This document shows positions 16,758-24,201 of a stretch of 31,069 nt of DNA, in pieces. The translations under genes and the position numbers were made by a program. Position 1 is the stretch's first letter. The number at the start of each line of letters is the position of its first letter. The notes under the pieces are model-generated. The model saw only the letters and a program-made list of their open reading frames with translations, was not told where the DNA came from and searched no databases. Source of the stretch: RGIG6375 sp964472725 (lineage in GTDB: Bacteria; Bacillota; Clostridia; Oscillospirales; Oscillospiraceae); the NCBI GenBank assembly GCA_964472725.1, contig CAYYLZ010000022.1, positions 1-31,069 on the forward strand, read 5' to 3'.

Positions 16758-18083
16758 ATGCTGGAAAATGTAAAAGTAGTTAAGTTCGGCGGCAGCTCCC
16801 TTGCTGATGCCGAGCATTTCAGAATGGTAGAGCAGATAGTTCTTGCCGAGCCTGAGCGCCGCTACGTGGTGCCTTCCGCTCCCGGTAAGCGTTTTCCTGC
16901 CGATACCAAGGTCACCGATATGCTCTATGAGTGCTATCATATTGCCTCTACCGGCGACGATATAGACGAAGCCTTCGACAAGATTGCAGAGCGCTACCGC
17001 CTCATCATTGACGGTCTCGGCCTCGAGCTTGACCTGAGCAAGGAGTTTGAGAAGATAAAGGCTGCCTTCACTCATCACGCAGGCCGTGACTACGCAGCCA
17101 GCCGCGGCGAGTACCTCAACGGCATTATCCTCGCAAAGCTTCTGGGCTTTGATTTTATTGATGCCGCAAACGTCATCTGCTTTGCCGATGACGGCAGCTT
17201 CGACAGCGAGACCACTGATAAAATACTCAACGCCGAACTGAAAAAGCATTACCGCGCCGTTGTTCCCGGCTTCTACGGCTCCATGCCCAACGGTACCATC
17301 AAGACCTTCTCCCGCGGCGGCAGCGACATTACCGGCTCCATCGTAGCCCGTGCCGCCCGAGCCAATCTCTATGAGAACTGGACCGATGTTTCCGGCTTCC
17401 TGATGGCAGACCCCAGAATCGTTGAAAATCCCAAGGGCATAGACAATATTACATACCATGAGCTGCGTGAGCTTGCATACATGGGCGCTACCGTTCTCCA
17501 CGAGGATTCCATTTTCCCCGTGCGTGCAGCCAAGATACCCATCAATATCCGCAACACCAACTGCCCCGAGGACAAGGGCACCATGATAGTTCCCAACGGC
17601 TCTGACATTCCCGACGAGAAGAACGTAATTACCGGCGTAGCAGGTAAGAAGGGCTTTGCTGTTCTCAATATCGAAAAGGCTCACATGAACGCCGAGGTCG
17701 GCTTCGGCCGCCGCGTTCTTACCGCCATCGAAAACGAGGGCGTGACCTTTGAGCATCTGCCCTCCGGTATCGATACCATGAGCGTCGTGCTCTCCGGAGA
17801 TATCACCAGCGAGCAGCGCAGCCGCATTATGAACGCAATTTGCGCCTCCTGCCTGCCCGAGTACATCGGCTTTGAGGACGGCCTTGCTCTCCTCGCTGTT
17901 GTTGGCCGCGGCATGGTAAACAACAAGGGTACCGCTTCCCGCGTAATCACCGCCATTGCGGAGGCCGGCATCAATATCCGCATGATAGATCAGGGCTCCA
18001 GCGAGATAAACATCATCATCGGCGTTGACGACAAGGACTTCGAAGGCGCTCTCAAGGCTATCTACAACGAGTTTGTAAAGTAA
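16758..18083 (+). CDS. Aspartate kinase with C-terminal ACT domains
   Basis: Aspartokinase phosphorylates aspartate, the committed step to lysine, threonine, methionine and diaminobutyrate. The 441-residue product starts with the kinase motif KFGGSS (residues 9-14), has the SAPGKR and FSRGGSDITGS substrate and ATP-site motifs, and ends with two ACT domains (about residues 295-441), so it is probably feedback-inhibited by an amino acid. The start is ATG 16758 with AAAGGAAGA 7-8 nt upstream; a GTG at 16677 in the same frame lies too near the promoter. It is monocistronic between its own promoter and terminator. Confidence 0.94.
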   Translation: MLENVKVVKFGGSSLADAEHFRMVEQIVLAEPERRYVVPSAPGKRFPADTKVTDMLYECYHIASTGDDIDEAFDKIAERYRLIIDGLGLELDLSKEFEKIKAAFTHHAGRDYAASRGEYLNGIILAKLLGFDFIDAANVICFADDGSFDSETTDKILNAELKKHYRAVVPGFYGSMPNGTIKTFSRGGSDITGSIVARAARANLYENWTDVSGFLMADPRIVENPKGIDNITYHELRELAYMGATVLHEDSIFPVRAAKIPINIRNTNCPEDKGTMIVPNGSDIPDEKNVITGVAGKKGFAVLNIEKAHMNAEVGFGRRVLTAIENEGVTFEHLPSGIDTMSVVLSGDITSEQRSRIMNAICASCLPEYIGFEDGLALLAVVGRGMVNNKGTASRVITAIAEAGINIRMIDQGSSEINIIIGVDDKDFEGALKAIYNEFVK

Positions 18084-18085
18084 TC

Positions 18086-18122
18086 AAAATCCCCCGAATG
18101 CAGTGCATTCGGGGGATTTACT
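18086..18122 (+). terminator. Intrinsic terminator after aspartokinase
   Basis: AATCCCCCGAATGCA and TGCATTCGGGGGATT form a long stem with almost no loop, followed by a short T-containing tail. It starts just after the stop codon. Confidence 0.85.
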
Positions 18123-18141
18123 GCTTTCTGTTGGAAACAAT

Positions 18142-18170
18142 TTGCTTTTTCTTTACTGCTTTGCTATACT
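18142..18170 (+). promoter_or_regulatory. Candidate promoter for the PlsC-like gene
   Basis: TTGCTT (18142-18147) and TATACT (18165-18170) are separated by 17 nt. Transcription would start near 18177, giving a short leader to ATG 18199. Confidence 0.55.
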
Positions 18171-18198
18171 CATTATGGGAATAGAAAGGTGGAGGAAA

Positions 18199-19413
18199 AT
18201 GAGATATAGAAAACCGAATATTTTCTGTTATCGCCTTACGCAGGTGGTAGCATGGATAGCTGCCGCCCTTGTTTTCCGCAGAATAATTATCCGAAATGAG
18301 ATAAAAGGGAAAAAAGGGCCTTTTGTGGTCATAGCAAACCATCAGACGGCGTTGGATTTCGTTAATCTTATCGGCGCGACCTCGCGTCCAATGACCTTTG
18401 TTATCAGTAAGTCTATTTTCAGTACCCTGCCCATAAAGGGCTTTATTGAGAAGCTGGGCATGATACCCAAGCAGCAGTTTCAGACCTCCCCGAAGGATAT
18501 GAAACGTATAAAGTCCGTTATCGATAACGGTCAGGGGCTTGTAATATACCCCGCCGGTCTTATGTGCGAGGACGGCCTGTCCACGCCTATACCCACCGCT
18601 ACCTACAGATTTCTGCAGTGGCTGGGCGCCGACGTATATGTGGCTCGCTGCAGCGGTACGTACTTCGTAATGCCCAAGTGGAGTACCGCCATTCGTCCGG
18701 GCAGAACCTATATGGATATCTATAAGCTGTTCTCAAAGGAAGAGCTTGCGGCAATGGATCTTGAGACTCTGCGCAAAAAGACCGATGAGGCGCTGCTGTT
18801 CGACGCGTACCGTGAGCAGGAGAAGCACATGGTCAAGTATATGGGCAACCGCAACATTGAGGGCCTTGAAAACGTGCTCTATATGTGTCCCCACTGCATG
18901 AGCGAATTTTCCGTGGAAGTGAAGAACGGAACCGGCCTGCGCTGCGCGAAATGCGGCTATGAGGTGGTGGGCGACGAATACGCATTCCTCCACCGCAGAA
19001 GCGAACACGGCCCCGAGATGAAGTACGTTTCCGACTGGAGCAAGTTTATCCATGGCAACCTGAAAGCCCGCGTCCGGCTGGGTGCTGAGAAGAGTATAAG
19101 CTCGGCGGCGGTAATCCACATGATAGACCACGGCAAAAAGAAGTTTTCACCGGTGGGGCAGGGAATAGTCAGCCTGAACCGGGACGGTTTCGCCATAGAT
19201 GGCCAGATACGCGGTGAAAGAACCCTTCTGAACGTATCCATTGCCAATGTTCCCACGCTGCCCTTTGGCCCGGGACATTACTTCGAGATACAGGACGGGG
19301 AGCGGATTTACCGCTGTTATCCCGAGGACGGGCGTATGGTAATGAAGTTTATCAATATGCTGAAAATCTTCCATGAGCTCAGCGTGGAGAAAGCAGCAAG
19401 CAAAAACGCATAA
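18199..19413 (+). CDS. PlsC-like acyltransferase fused to a zinc ribbon and a C-terminal domain
   Basis: The first 200 or so residues are a PlsC-type glycerolipid acyltransferase, which would transfer an acyl chain to a lysophospholipid at the membrane. A hydrophobic N-terminal segment is followed by the catalytic HX4D motif NHQTALDF (H48, D53). The usual second motif, EGTR-like, is YPAGLMCEDG here. After this comes a zinc ribbon with CPHC (C230, C233) and CAKC (C249, C252), then about 150 residues ending in a domain I do not recognise. The total of 404 residues is much longer than a typical PlsC (about 240). ATG 18199 was chosen because of GGTGGAGG just upstream and the promoter at 18142-18170. 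The substrate is unproven; a role in phospholipid synthesis is the simplest reading. Confidence 0.78.
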   Translation: MRYRKPNIFCYRLTQVVAWIAAALVFRRIIIRNEIKGKKGPFVVIANHQTALDFVNLIGATSRPMTFVISKSIFSTLPIKGFIEKLGMIPKQQFQTSPKDMKRIKSVIDNGQGLVIYPAGLMCEDGLSTPIPTATYRFLQWLGADVYVARCSGTYFVMPKWSTAIRPGRTYMDIYKLFSKEELAAMDLETLRKKTDEALLFDAYREQEKHMVKYMGNRNIEGLENVLYMCPHCMSEFSVEVKNGTGLRCAKCGYEVVGDEYAFLHRRSEHGPEMKYVSDWSKFIHGNLKARVRLGAEKSISSAAVIHMIDHGKKKFSPVGQGIVSLNRDGFAIDGQIRGERTLLNVSIANVPTLPFGPGHYFEIQDGERIYRCYPEDGRMVMKFINMLKIFHELSVEKAASKNA

Positions 19414-19414
19414 G

Positions 19415-19455
19415 AAAAGCACTTATCGAAGGAATTTTCGATAAGTGCTTTTTTG
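19415..19455. terminator. Bidirectional terminator between convergent genes
   Basis: A perfect 16-bp stem, AAAAGCACTTATCGAA (19415-19430) and TTCGATAAGTGCTTTT (19437-19452), has T-rich tails on both strands. It lies between the plus-strand acyltransferase and the minus-strand pseudo-ATPase and serves both. Confidence 0.9.
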
Positions 19456-19467
19456 ACTACTGTCAAT

Positions 19468-21009
19468 TTAGCGGCCGGCGCGCATTGCGTTGGCCACGGT
19501 GAGGATAGCCACGCCGGAATCTGCCAGCACGGCCAGCCAGAAGGGCGCAGCGCCCATAAGGGTAACTATGAGGATAGCGAGCTTGAGCACGATGGCAAAT
19601 GCCAGACCCTGCACGATGATGGAGCGACCGCGCTTTGCCGTTGCGATAGCTTCCGCGATAACGCCGAGGTCGTCCGAGGTCAGGACTGCGTCGCAGCCTT
19701 CCACGCTTTTGCCTACGGCGATGCCTACGTCGGCCTGCTCCAACAGGGCGGGGGAGGCGCCCACGAAGCTGAGGGCTTCCTCGGGAAAGGTGTCAGCCAG
19801 CAGCTTTTCGAGGTGTCTTGCCTTGTCAGCCTCGCTGCATTCGGGGAAGTATTCGCCGAAGCCCAAAGTGTGCGCGGCGCGGGAGGTAGCCTTGGTGGTA
19901 TCGGAGGAGAGCAGTACCGTTCTGTCTACGCCTACACCGGCAAGAGCCTCGATGGCGCTCTTGGCACTTTCGTTGGTCATTCTGGTTATGACAATGCAGC
20001 CTGCGTAGCTGCCGTTTATGGCGATATGTACCGCGCTGGGGTCAATGGAAAGCGCCGCTGCAGCAGAGCTGAGACCAAGCTTCTCCATCATTGCAAGGTT
20101 GCCCGCGCTTACCACAAGACCCTTTACGTGGGCGAGAATGCCGAAGCCCTTGAGCTGTTCGCTGCCGGTTATAAGCAGCGGGTCGATATCGCCGCCGTAA
20201 GCGGCAGCGATGGCGTCGGCGGCGGGGTGTCCGGCGCTGCTTGCGGCATAAGCGGCAAGCATAAGAAGATTATGGGAGGACAGACCGGGAACGGGCATAA
20301 CATCGCTGATTATGTACTTGTTCGCTGCCAGTGCGTCGGTATTGTCGAAAACTACGGTGTTGGTAGCCGCAAGCATATCAATTGCGCTTGCGGAGCCCAG
20401 CGAAATACCCTCGCAGGCCATTTTATAAATTGCAAACAGATTGCACAGAGGCATGGAGAAAGTTATAGCGCAGGGTGCGCCAACAAGGAGAATAATAGCC
20501 GCGCGGGAGAGCCAGGGGGCGGTGTCCTCCACAAAGAGCATGGGAATAATGGCAACCAGCAGGGCGATGACTATAACGGCGGGAATATAGAAATGCAGAG
20601 CTTTCTGGACGAAGCTGTCCATGCGTGACTTATTTTCTGTGTCAGGTTCACAGCCAACGGATTTTGCCATTCCAAGGGCGTGCATGCGAAGCTTGGCGGA
20701 AAGGAAGTCGCTGATGCGGAAAAGCATTGCGGCCAGCACTGCCTCGGGGTAGCGTCCGGCGGCAAGGGTGATTATAAGGGCGATGAGCATTATGAACTGC
20801 TCGTTGAAGAATTTAAGCTTGATGATGTTCTTGAGAACGGCGGTCACAAGCTCGACCGCCGCGATGATAACGGCAACAATGCAGAGAACTGCCATCACGT
20901 TCTCGGGAACATTTGCCGCGGCGCATACTATGGCGATAACGGCTGCTATTGCAAGCCGCGCAAAGAGAGTGAAATCCTTATTGGTCAGCAAAGACTCGGG
21001 AATATTCAT
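19468..21009 (-). CDS. Degenerate heavy-metal P-type ATPase (pseudo-P1B ATPase) lacking the actuator domain
   Basis: The 513-residue protein follows the layout of CadA/ZntA-type metal pumps but lacks essential parts. The membrane helices are recognisable: APC at 178-180 replaces the CPC metal site, YIPAVIVI matches the following P1B helix, and the C terminus LAVLADSGVAILTVANAMR is typical of the family. The actuator domain with TGES, normally about 120 residues, is replaced by a linker of some 33 residues (104-136). The phosphorylation motif DKTGT is FDNTDA: Asp222 remains but Lys and Gly are lost. The nucleotide-domain HP (H261-P262) remains. The GDGxNDAPAL hinge has become VGASPAL. The frame is intact, so it looks like a maintained protein and not a fresh pseudogene. 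It starts one codon after the arsR stop, with AAGGAGG as RBS. It cannot be a normal pump; a metal-sensing, carrier or regulatory role is inference. Confidence 0.82.
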   Translation of the reverse strand: MNIPESLLTNKDFTLFARLAIAAVIAIVCAAANVPENVMAVLCIVAVIIAAVELVTAVLKNIIKLKFFNEQFIMLIALIITLAAGRYPEAVLAAMLFRISDFLSAKLRMHALGMAKSVGCEPDTENKSRMDSFVQKALHFYIPAVIVIALLVAIIPMLFVEDTAPWLSRAAIILLVGAPCAITFSMPLCNLFAIYKMACEGISLGSASAIDMLAATNTVVFDNTDALAANKYIISDVMPVPGLSSHNLLMLAAYAASSAGHPAADAIAAAYGGDIDPLLITGSEQLKGFGILAHVKGLVVSAGNLAMMEKLGLSSAAAALSIDPSAVHIAINGSYAGCIVITRMTNESAKSAIEALAGVGVDRTVLLSSDTTKATSRAAHTLGFGEYFPECSEADKARHLEKLLADTFPEEALSFVGASPALLEQADVGIAVGKSVEGCDAVLTSDDLGVIAEAIATAKRGRSIIVQGLAFAIVLKLAILIVTLMGAAPFWLAVLADSGVAILTVANAMRAGR

Positions 21010-21375
21010 TCATCGTTCCTCCTTGAGATGGTCTGTAGCGGTGTCAAAAAGCTGCTTGATGTGGGCGTCATCAAGGCTGTAGTAAATTATTTTGCCGTCC
21101 CGGCGGCTGCGCACTATGCGCGCCTGCTTGAGAATACGCAGCTGATGGGAAATAGCAGAGCTTGTCATGCTCAGCAGTGCCGCGATATCGCATACGCACA
21201 TTTCGGAAATGGTAAGGGCGCAGATTATTTTTGCTCTCGTGGAATCGCCGAATACCTTGAACAGCTCGGCTGCGTCGAGAATAAGCTCGTCGTCGGGCAT
21301 GGCGGCACGCACTTTATTTACGGTTTCATGGTGTATGACGGATATTTCGCATACGTCATCATGGTGTTTTTCCAC
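21010..21375 (-). CDS. ArsR/SmtB-family metal-sensing repressor
   Basis: This 121-residue winged-helix protein should repress its own operon and release DNA when it binds metal. The recognition region is SSAISHQLRILKQARIV, followed by the wing RRDGKIIYYSL. Two known metal sites can be read. The alpha-5 zinc site is complete: D103, H105, H116 and E119, with the spacing of SmtB/CzrA. The alpha-3 motif CVC (C60, C62) and N-terminal C9 resemble the CadC cadmium/lead site, although CadC's second N-terminal cysteine is absent. Start is GTG 21375 with AAAGGGGTG 7 nt upstream. The next gene is the degenerate metal ATPase, abutting the stop codon. Confidence 0.9.
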   Translation of the reverse strand: MEKHHDDVCEISVIHHETVNKVRAAMPDDELILDAAELFKVFGDSTRAKIICALTISEMCVCDIAALLSMTSSAISHQLRILKQARIVRSRRDGKIIYYSLDDAHIKQLFDTATDHLKEER

Positions 21376-21396
21376 TCTTTCGCACCCCTTTCGGAA

Positions 21397-21420
21397 ATCG
21401 TTTACCTATTAATCAATGAT
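21397..21420. promoter_or_regulatory. Candidate ArsR operator
   Basis: An AT-rich imperfect inverted repeat, ATCGTTTAC and its partner ATCAATGAT, lies 22-45 nt upstream of the arsR start, where an ArsR-family operator is expected. The half-sites agree at about seven of nine positions. A -35/-10 pair could not be fixed with confidence. Confidence 0.35.
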
Positions 21421-21425
21421 AACAC

Positions 21426-21461
21426 AAGCGCCCCGGGATGTAAACAAATCCCGAGGCGCTT
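21426..21461 (-). terminator. Terminator of the MBOAT-DHHW operon
   Basis: Arms at 21426-21439 and 21448-21461 form a 14-bp stem. On the minus strand all positions pair, one as a G-U wobble, while plus-strand RNA would have a C-A mismatch. The minus-strand tail TTGTGTTAT is only moderately T-rich. It lies just after the stop of the DHHW gene (21475) and upstream of arsR, so it separates the two minus-strand units. Confidence 0.65.
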
Positions 21462-21474
21462 TTTTAAAAAACAA

Positions 21475-22593
21475 TTAAAATCCAAGTCTGAAAACATTGG
21501 TGTCGGAGGTAAAGTTGTCTACGGAGTAGTTGACGAGAACGGTGTCGATATCGTTAGACTCGATGAACTCGGCAATGCTCATTTTGTAGTAGCGCAGGTC
21601 AAGAACGGTGATGTGAGAGAAATCGTCGAAAAGGAAAGGCAGCTCGCTGTCGGAATAGGAGTCGCGGAGTACCAGCAGACGGGGCTTGCCCTCGGCGCCG
21701 GTGTCGATTTCCAGCATGGGAGTGTTGCCGCCGAAGAACATGGCGTACTTGTCCTTCACTTCCAGCTTGCTCATGTCGTATACCACGCCCTCAACAGGCT
21801 GACCCTTGGGGTAATTGGTTACGCTTACGCCCTCGGCGGGAACGAATATCTCGATGCTGTCCGGCTCCACCCAGCGCACGCCGGAGGAGGAATAGACAGT
21901 GCCGTAGAATTCCTCACTGACGACCTGGGGTGAGTAGGAGTCAAGCTCCTTTACCTCCAGTCCCATTGCCTCGGCAAGAGCGGTGTAGCCGTAATATGCG
22001 CCAAGGCTGGTCCAGTGATGGTCGGTGCGGTAATAGATATATTCGTCGGCATGGGCGCTGAGCGCGGAATAAGTGTCCACGGTGGCCACGTTTACCTGAG
22101 CATATACGTCGTCAATAATTGCCTTCTGGTCACAGTTGACGGCGTTGGCAGGCAGCTTGTCTGCCCAAATGCTCACAGGGCCGGGGATAAGGGAGAGATA
22201 CACATCTGCGCCGGTGTTCTCCGCAAGCTTGTTGACTGCGCTTATATTGCTTGCCAGCAGGCTATCATCGGGCTTATTAAAGCGGGAGATGAGAGTGCCG
22301 TCCTCGCAGAAGAAAACACCGTTATTTTCGGTCTTGCCGAGCAGACGCTCAAAGCGGGATTTCATGCTTATCCAGCTGTCACGGAAAACGAACTGGTCGG
22401 TGACGTAGCCCTCAAAATCCTCGATGAACTCGCCGGAGAAGAGCTTTTCAAAGGTGAACTTGGGCGCTTGGTCGAGGTAGCGGTTTTCCTGCTCGGAGAA
22501 CTCCTTGGAGGGGGTGACAAGGCACAGAATAGCCAAAGCGGCGATGAACACACAGAATATTACGGTCTGAACGATGTTTGCACGTTTTTTCAT
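21475..22593 (-). CDS. DHHW-family (AlgJ/AlgX-like) protein, partner of MBOAT acyltransferase
   Basis: The 372-residue protein has an N-terminal membrane anchor (about residues 8-26) and an extracytoplasmic domain. The family motif RTDHHWTSLGAY places DHHW at 191-194, and LVLRDSYSD downstream supplies the GDS-like serine motif, giving an apparent Asp/His/Ser set as in AlgJ/AlgX-type SGNH-like O-acetyltransferases. Together with the MBOAT protein encoded just upstream, it would move acetyl groups onto a cell-surface polymer. The RBS AAGGAGGTG lies directly before ATG 22593, 12 nt after the MBOAT stop. The polymer acetylated is not shown by context: no polysaccharide genes are in the window. 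Confidence 0.88.
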   Translation of the reverse strand: MKKRANIVQTVIFCVFIAALAILCLVTPSKEFSEQENRYLDQAPKFTFEKLFSGEFIEDFEGYVTDQFVFRDSWISMKSRFERLLGKTENNGVFFCEDGTLISRFNKPDDSLLASNISAVNKLAENTGADVYLSLIPGPVSIWADKLPANAVNCDQKAIIDDVYAQVNVATVDTYSALSAHADEYIYYRTDHHWTSLGAYYGYTALAEAMGLEVKELDSYSPQVVSEEFYGTVYSSSGVRWVEPDSIEIFVPAEGVSVTNYPKGQPVEGVVYDMSKLEVKDKYAMFFGGNTPMLEIDTGAEGKPRLLVLRDSYSDSELPFLFDDFSHITVLDLRYYKMSIAEFIESNDIDTVLVNYSVDNFTSDTNVFRLGF

Positions 22594-22605
22594 TTCTGCA
22601 CCTCC

Positions 22606-24009
22606 TTAGAATCTGAAGTAGAGGAAGGGATTGTAGGTGCTGTCCACCAGATAGGCGGTGGCGATCACCAGTACGAAAACGATAAGAATGGGGACCAGCA
22701 CGGACTGAACCTTTGCGGGAAGCTTGTTGAAGAGGTTCTTGCCAAGAGGAATGCTGGCGATAACGAGGATGATCAGCATGGGGCCGTAGCTGCGCAGATA
22801 GTAGAGAACCTGATCGGACATGAAGCCCGCGCCGCCCGCACCGAACATTACACCGATATAGCGACCCAGCAGGGAAACATCGTCGATAGCGAAAAGTGTC
22901 CAGCCGATTACTACGAGAACCATGGTGTAAATATGGGAAACTACCGCGGGAGCCTTATTCAGCCACTTGAGCAGGAAGGCCTTTTCTATGGCGAGGAGCA
23001 GAGCGTAGTAAAGACCCCAAAACAGGAAGTTCCAGCTTGCGCCGTGCCATATACCGGTAAGCGCCCATACGATGAGAATGTTGATAAACTGACGGGAGAG
23101 ACCCTTGCGGTTGCCGCCCAGGGGGATATATACGTAGTCGCGGAACCATGTGCCGAGAGAAATGTGCCAGCGGCGCCAAAATTCGGTGATGCTCTTGGAA
23201 ATATAGGGATAGCTGAAGTTTTCGAGGAACTCGAAGCCAAGCATCTTGCCGAGACCTATCGCCATGTCGGAATAACCGGCGAAGTCGAAGTAGATCTGGA
23301 AGGAGAAGGCGATTATACCAAGCCATGCGCCGAGAGTGGAAAGCTCGGCGGTGGGAGTTGCGTAGAAAGCGTCCCAAAGCATGCCGATGTTATTTGCCAG
23401 CAGGACTTTCTTGCCGAGACCGATGATAAAGCGGCGGATACCCTCGGCAAACTTGTCCACATTCATGTCACGCTGCTCCAGCTGGTCGTCAACGTCCTTA
23501 TAGCGCACGATGGGACCTGCGATAAGCTGAGGGAAGAGGGCAACGTAGGTGCCGAAGTTAATGAAGCTGCGCTGGGAATCGGTGTCGCCGCGGTAAACGT
23601 CGATGGGGTAGGACATGGTCTGGAAGGTATAGAAAGATATGCCGATGGGCAGGCTTATTCCCAAAGGCTTGATGAAGTCAAGACCGGGAATAAGGGCAAG
23701 GTTTTCGGCGATGAAGTCGAAATACTTGAAGAACATGAGCAGGGCGAGGTTTATCACCGTGTTCACGATGAGCGCCGTTTTCGCTTTCTTTGGGTTCGTA
23801 TCCCGATTTGCGCCTACGATAATACCGCTGATGTAGTTGATGAGAATGGAGAGCATCATCAGCAGAATATATACAGGCTCGCCCCAGCCGTAGAATACCA
23901 GATTGACTATAAACAGCCAAAGGTTACGCCACTTGACGGGCACAAGATAGTATATAACCAGCACCACCGGCAGGTATATGAACATGAAGACAAGACTTGA
24001 AAATACCAT
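22606..24009 (-). CDS. MBOAT-family membrane O-acyltransferase (AlgI-like)
   Basis: The 467-residue polytopic protein has about ten or more membrane helices and opens with FSSLVFMFIYLPVVL, typical of AlgI-like MBOATs. The catalytic-type histidine is H322 in TGIWHGASWNFLFWG; WRRWHISLGTWFRDYVYIPL, just before it, is another family signature. Proteins of this kind bring acetyl groups from cytoplasmic acetyl-CoA across the membrane for a partner O-acetyltransferase, here the DHHW protein. The start ATG 24009 has only a weak RBS (AAAGG, about 13 nt away). A promoter lies at 24053-24080. It is the first gene of a two-gene operon. Confidence 0.92.
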   Translation of the reverse strand: MVFSSLVFMFIYLPVVLVIYYLVPVKWRNLWLFIVNLVFYGWGEPVYILLMMLSILINYISGIIVGANRDTNPKKAKTALIVNTVINLALLMFFKYFDFIAENLALIPGLDFIKPLGISLPIGISFYTFQTMSYPIDVYRGDTDSQRSFINFGTYVALFPQLIAGPIVRYKDVDDQLEQRDMNVDKFAEGIRRFIIGLGKKVLLANNIGMLWDAFYATPTAELSTLGAWLGIIAFSFQIYFDFAGYSDMAIGLGKMLGFEFLENFSYPYISKSITEFWRRWHISLGTWFRDYVYIPLGGNRKGLSRQFINILIVWALTGIWHGASWNFLFWGLYYALLLAIEKAFLLKWLNKAPAVVSHIYTMVLVVIGWTLFAIDDVSLLGRYIGVMFGAGGAGFMSDQVLYYLRSYGPMLIILVIASIPLGKNLFNKLPAKVQSVLVPILIVFVLVIATAYLVDSTYNPFLYFRF

Positions 24010-24052
24010 CTATATATCCAACCTTTAATAATATTCTGGGACTAACCTTGTA

Positions 24053-24080
24053 ATTATAACATATTTTACCCACCTGTCCA
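24053..24080 (-). promoter_or_regulatory. Promoter of the MBOAT-DHHW operon
   Basis: On the minus strand, TGGACA (24080-24075) and TATAAT (24058-24053) are separated by 16 nt, a near-consensus SigA promoter 44 nt before the MBOAT start. Confidence 0.7.
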
Positions 24081-24201
24081 TAAATATTTCGGCAAAGGTG
24101 CGGTAAAAGCGGCCTGTTCTAAGACGCAATATTCTGCGTTTTGTTCCCGTCATACCTGTCCATTATTAAAAATATAATTAATCGTACACAGGAGGTGCGG
24201 T

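Noticed and set aside
21426..21466. Possible orphan plus-strand terminator with a T6 tract upstream of arsR
   Set aside because: No plus-strand gene leads into it, and the stem pairs fully only in minus-strand RNA, so it is best read as the terminator of the minus-strand DHHW gene.
22015..24000. A 661-codon plus-strand frame opposite the MBOAT and DHHW genes
   Set aside because: It spans two well-supported minus-strand genes and their junction and has no RBS-supported start or domain.
24121..24147. Small hairpin ACGCA/TGCGT followed by TTTGTT
   Set aside because: A 5-bp stem is too weak to call a terminator, and no plus-strand gene precedes it.
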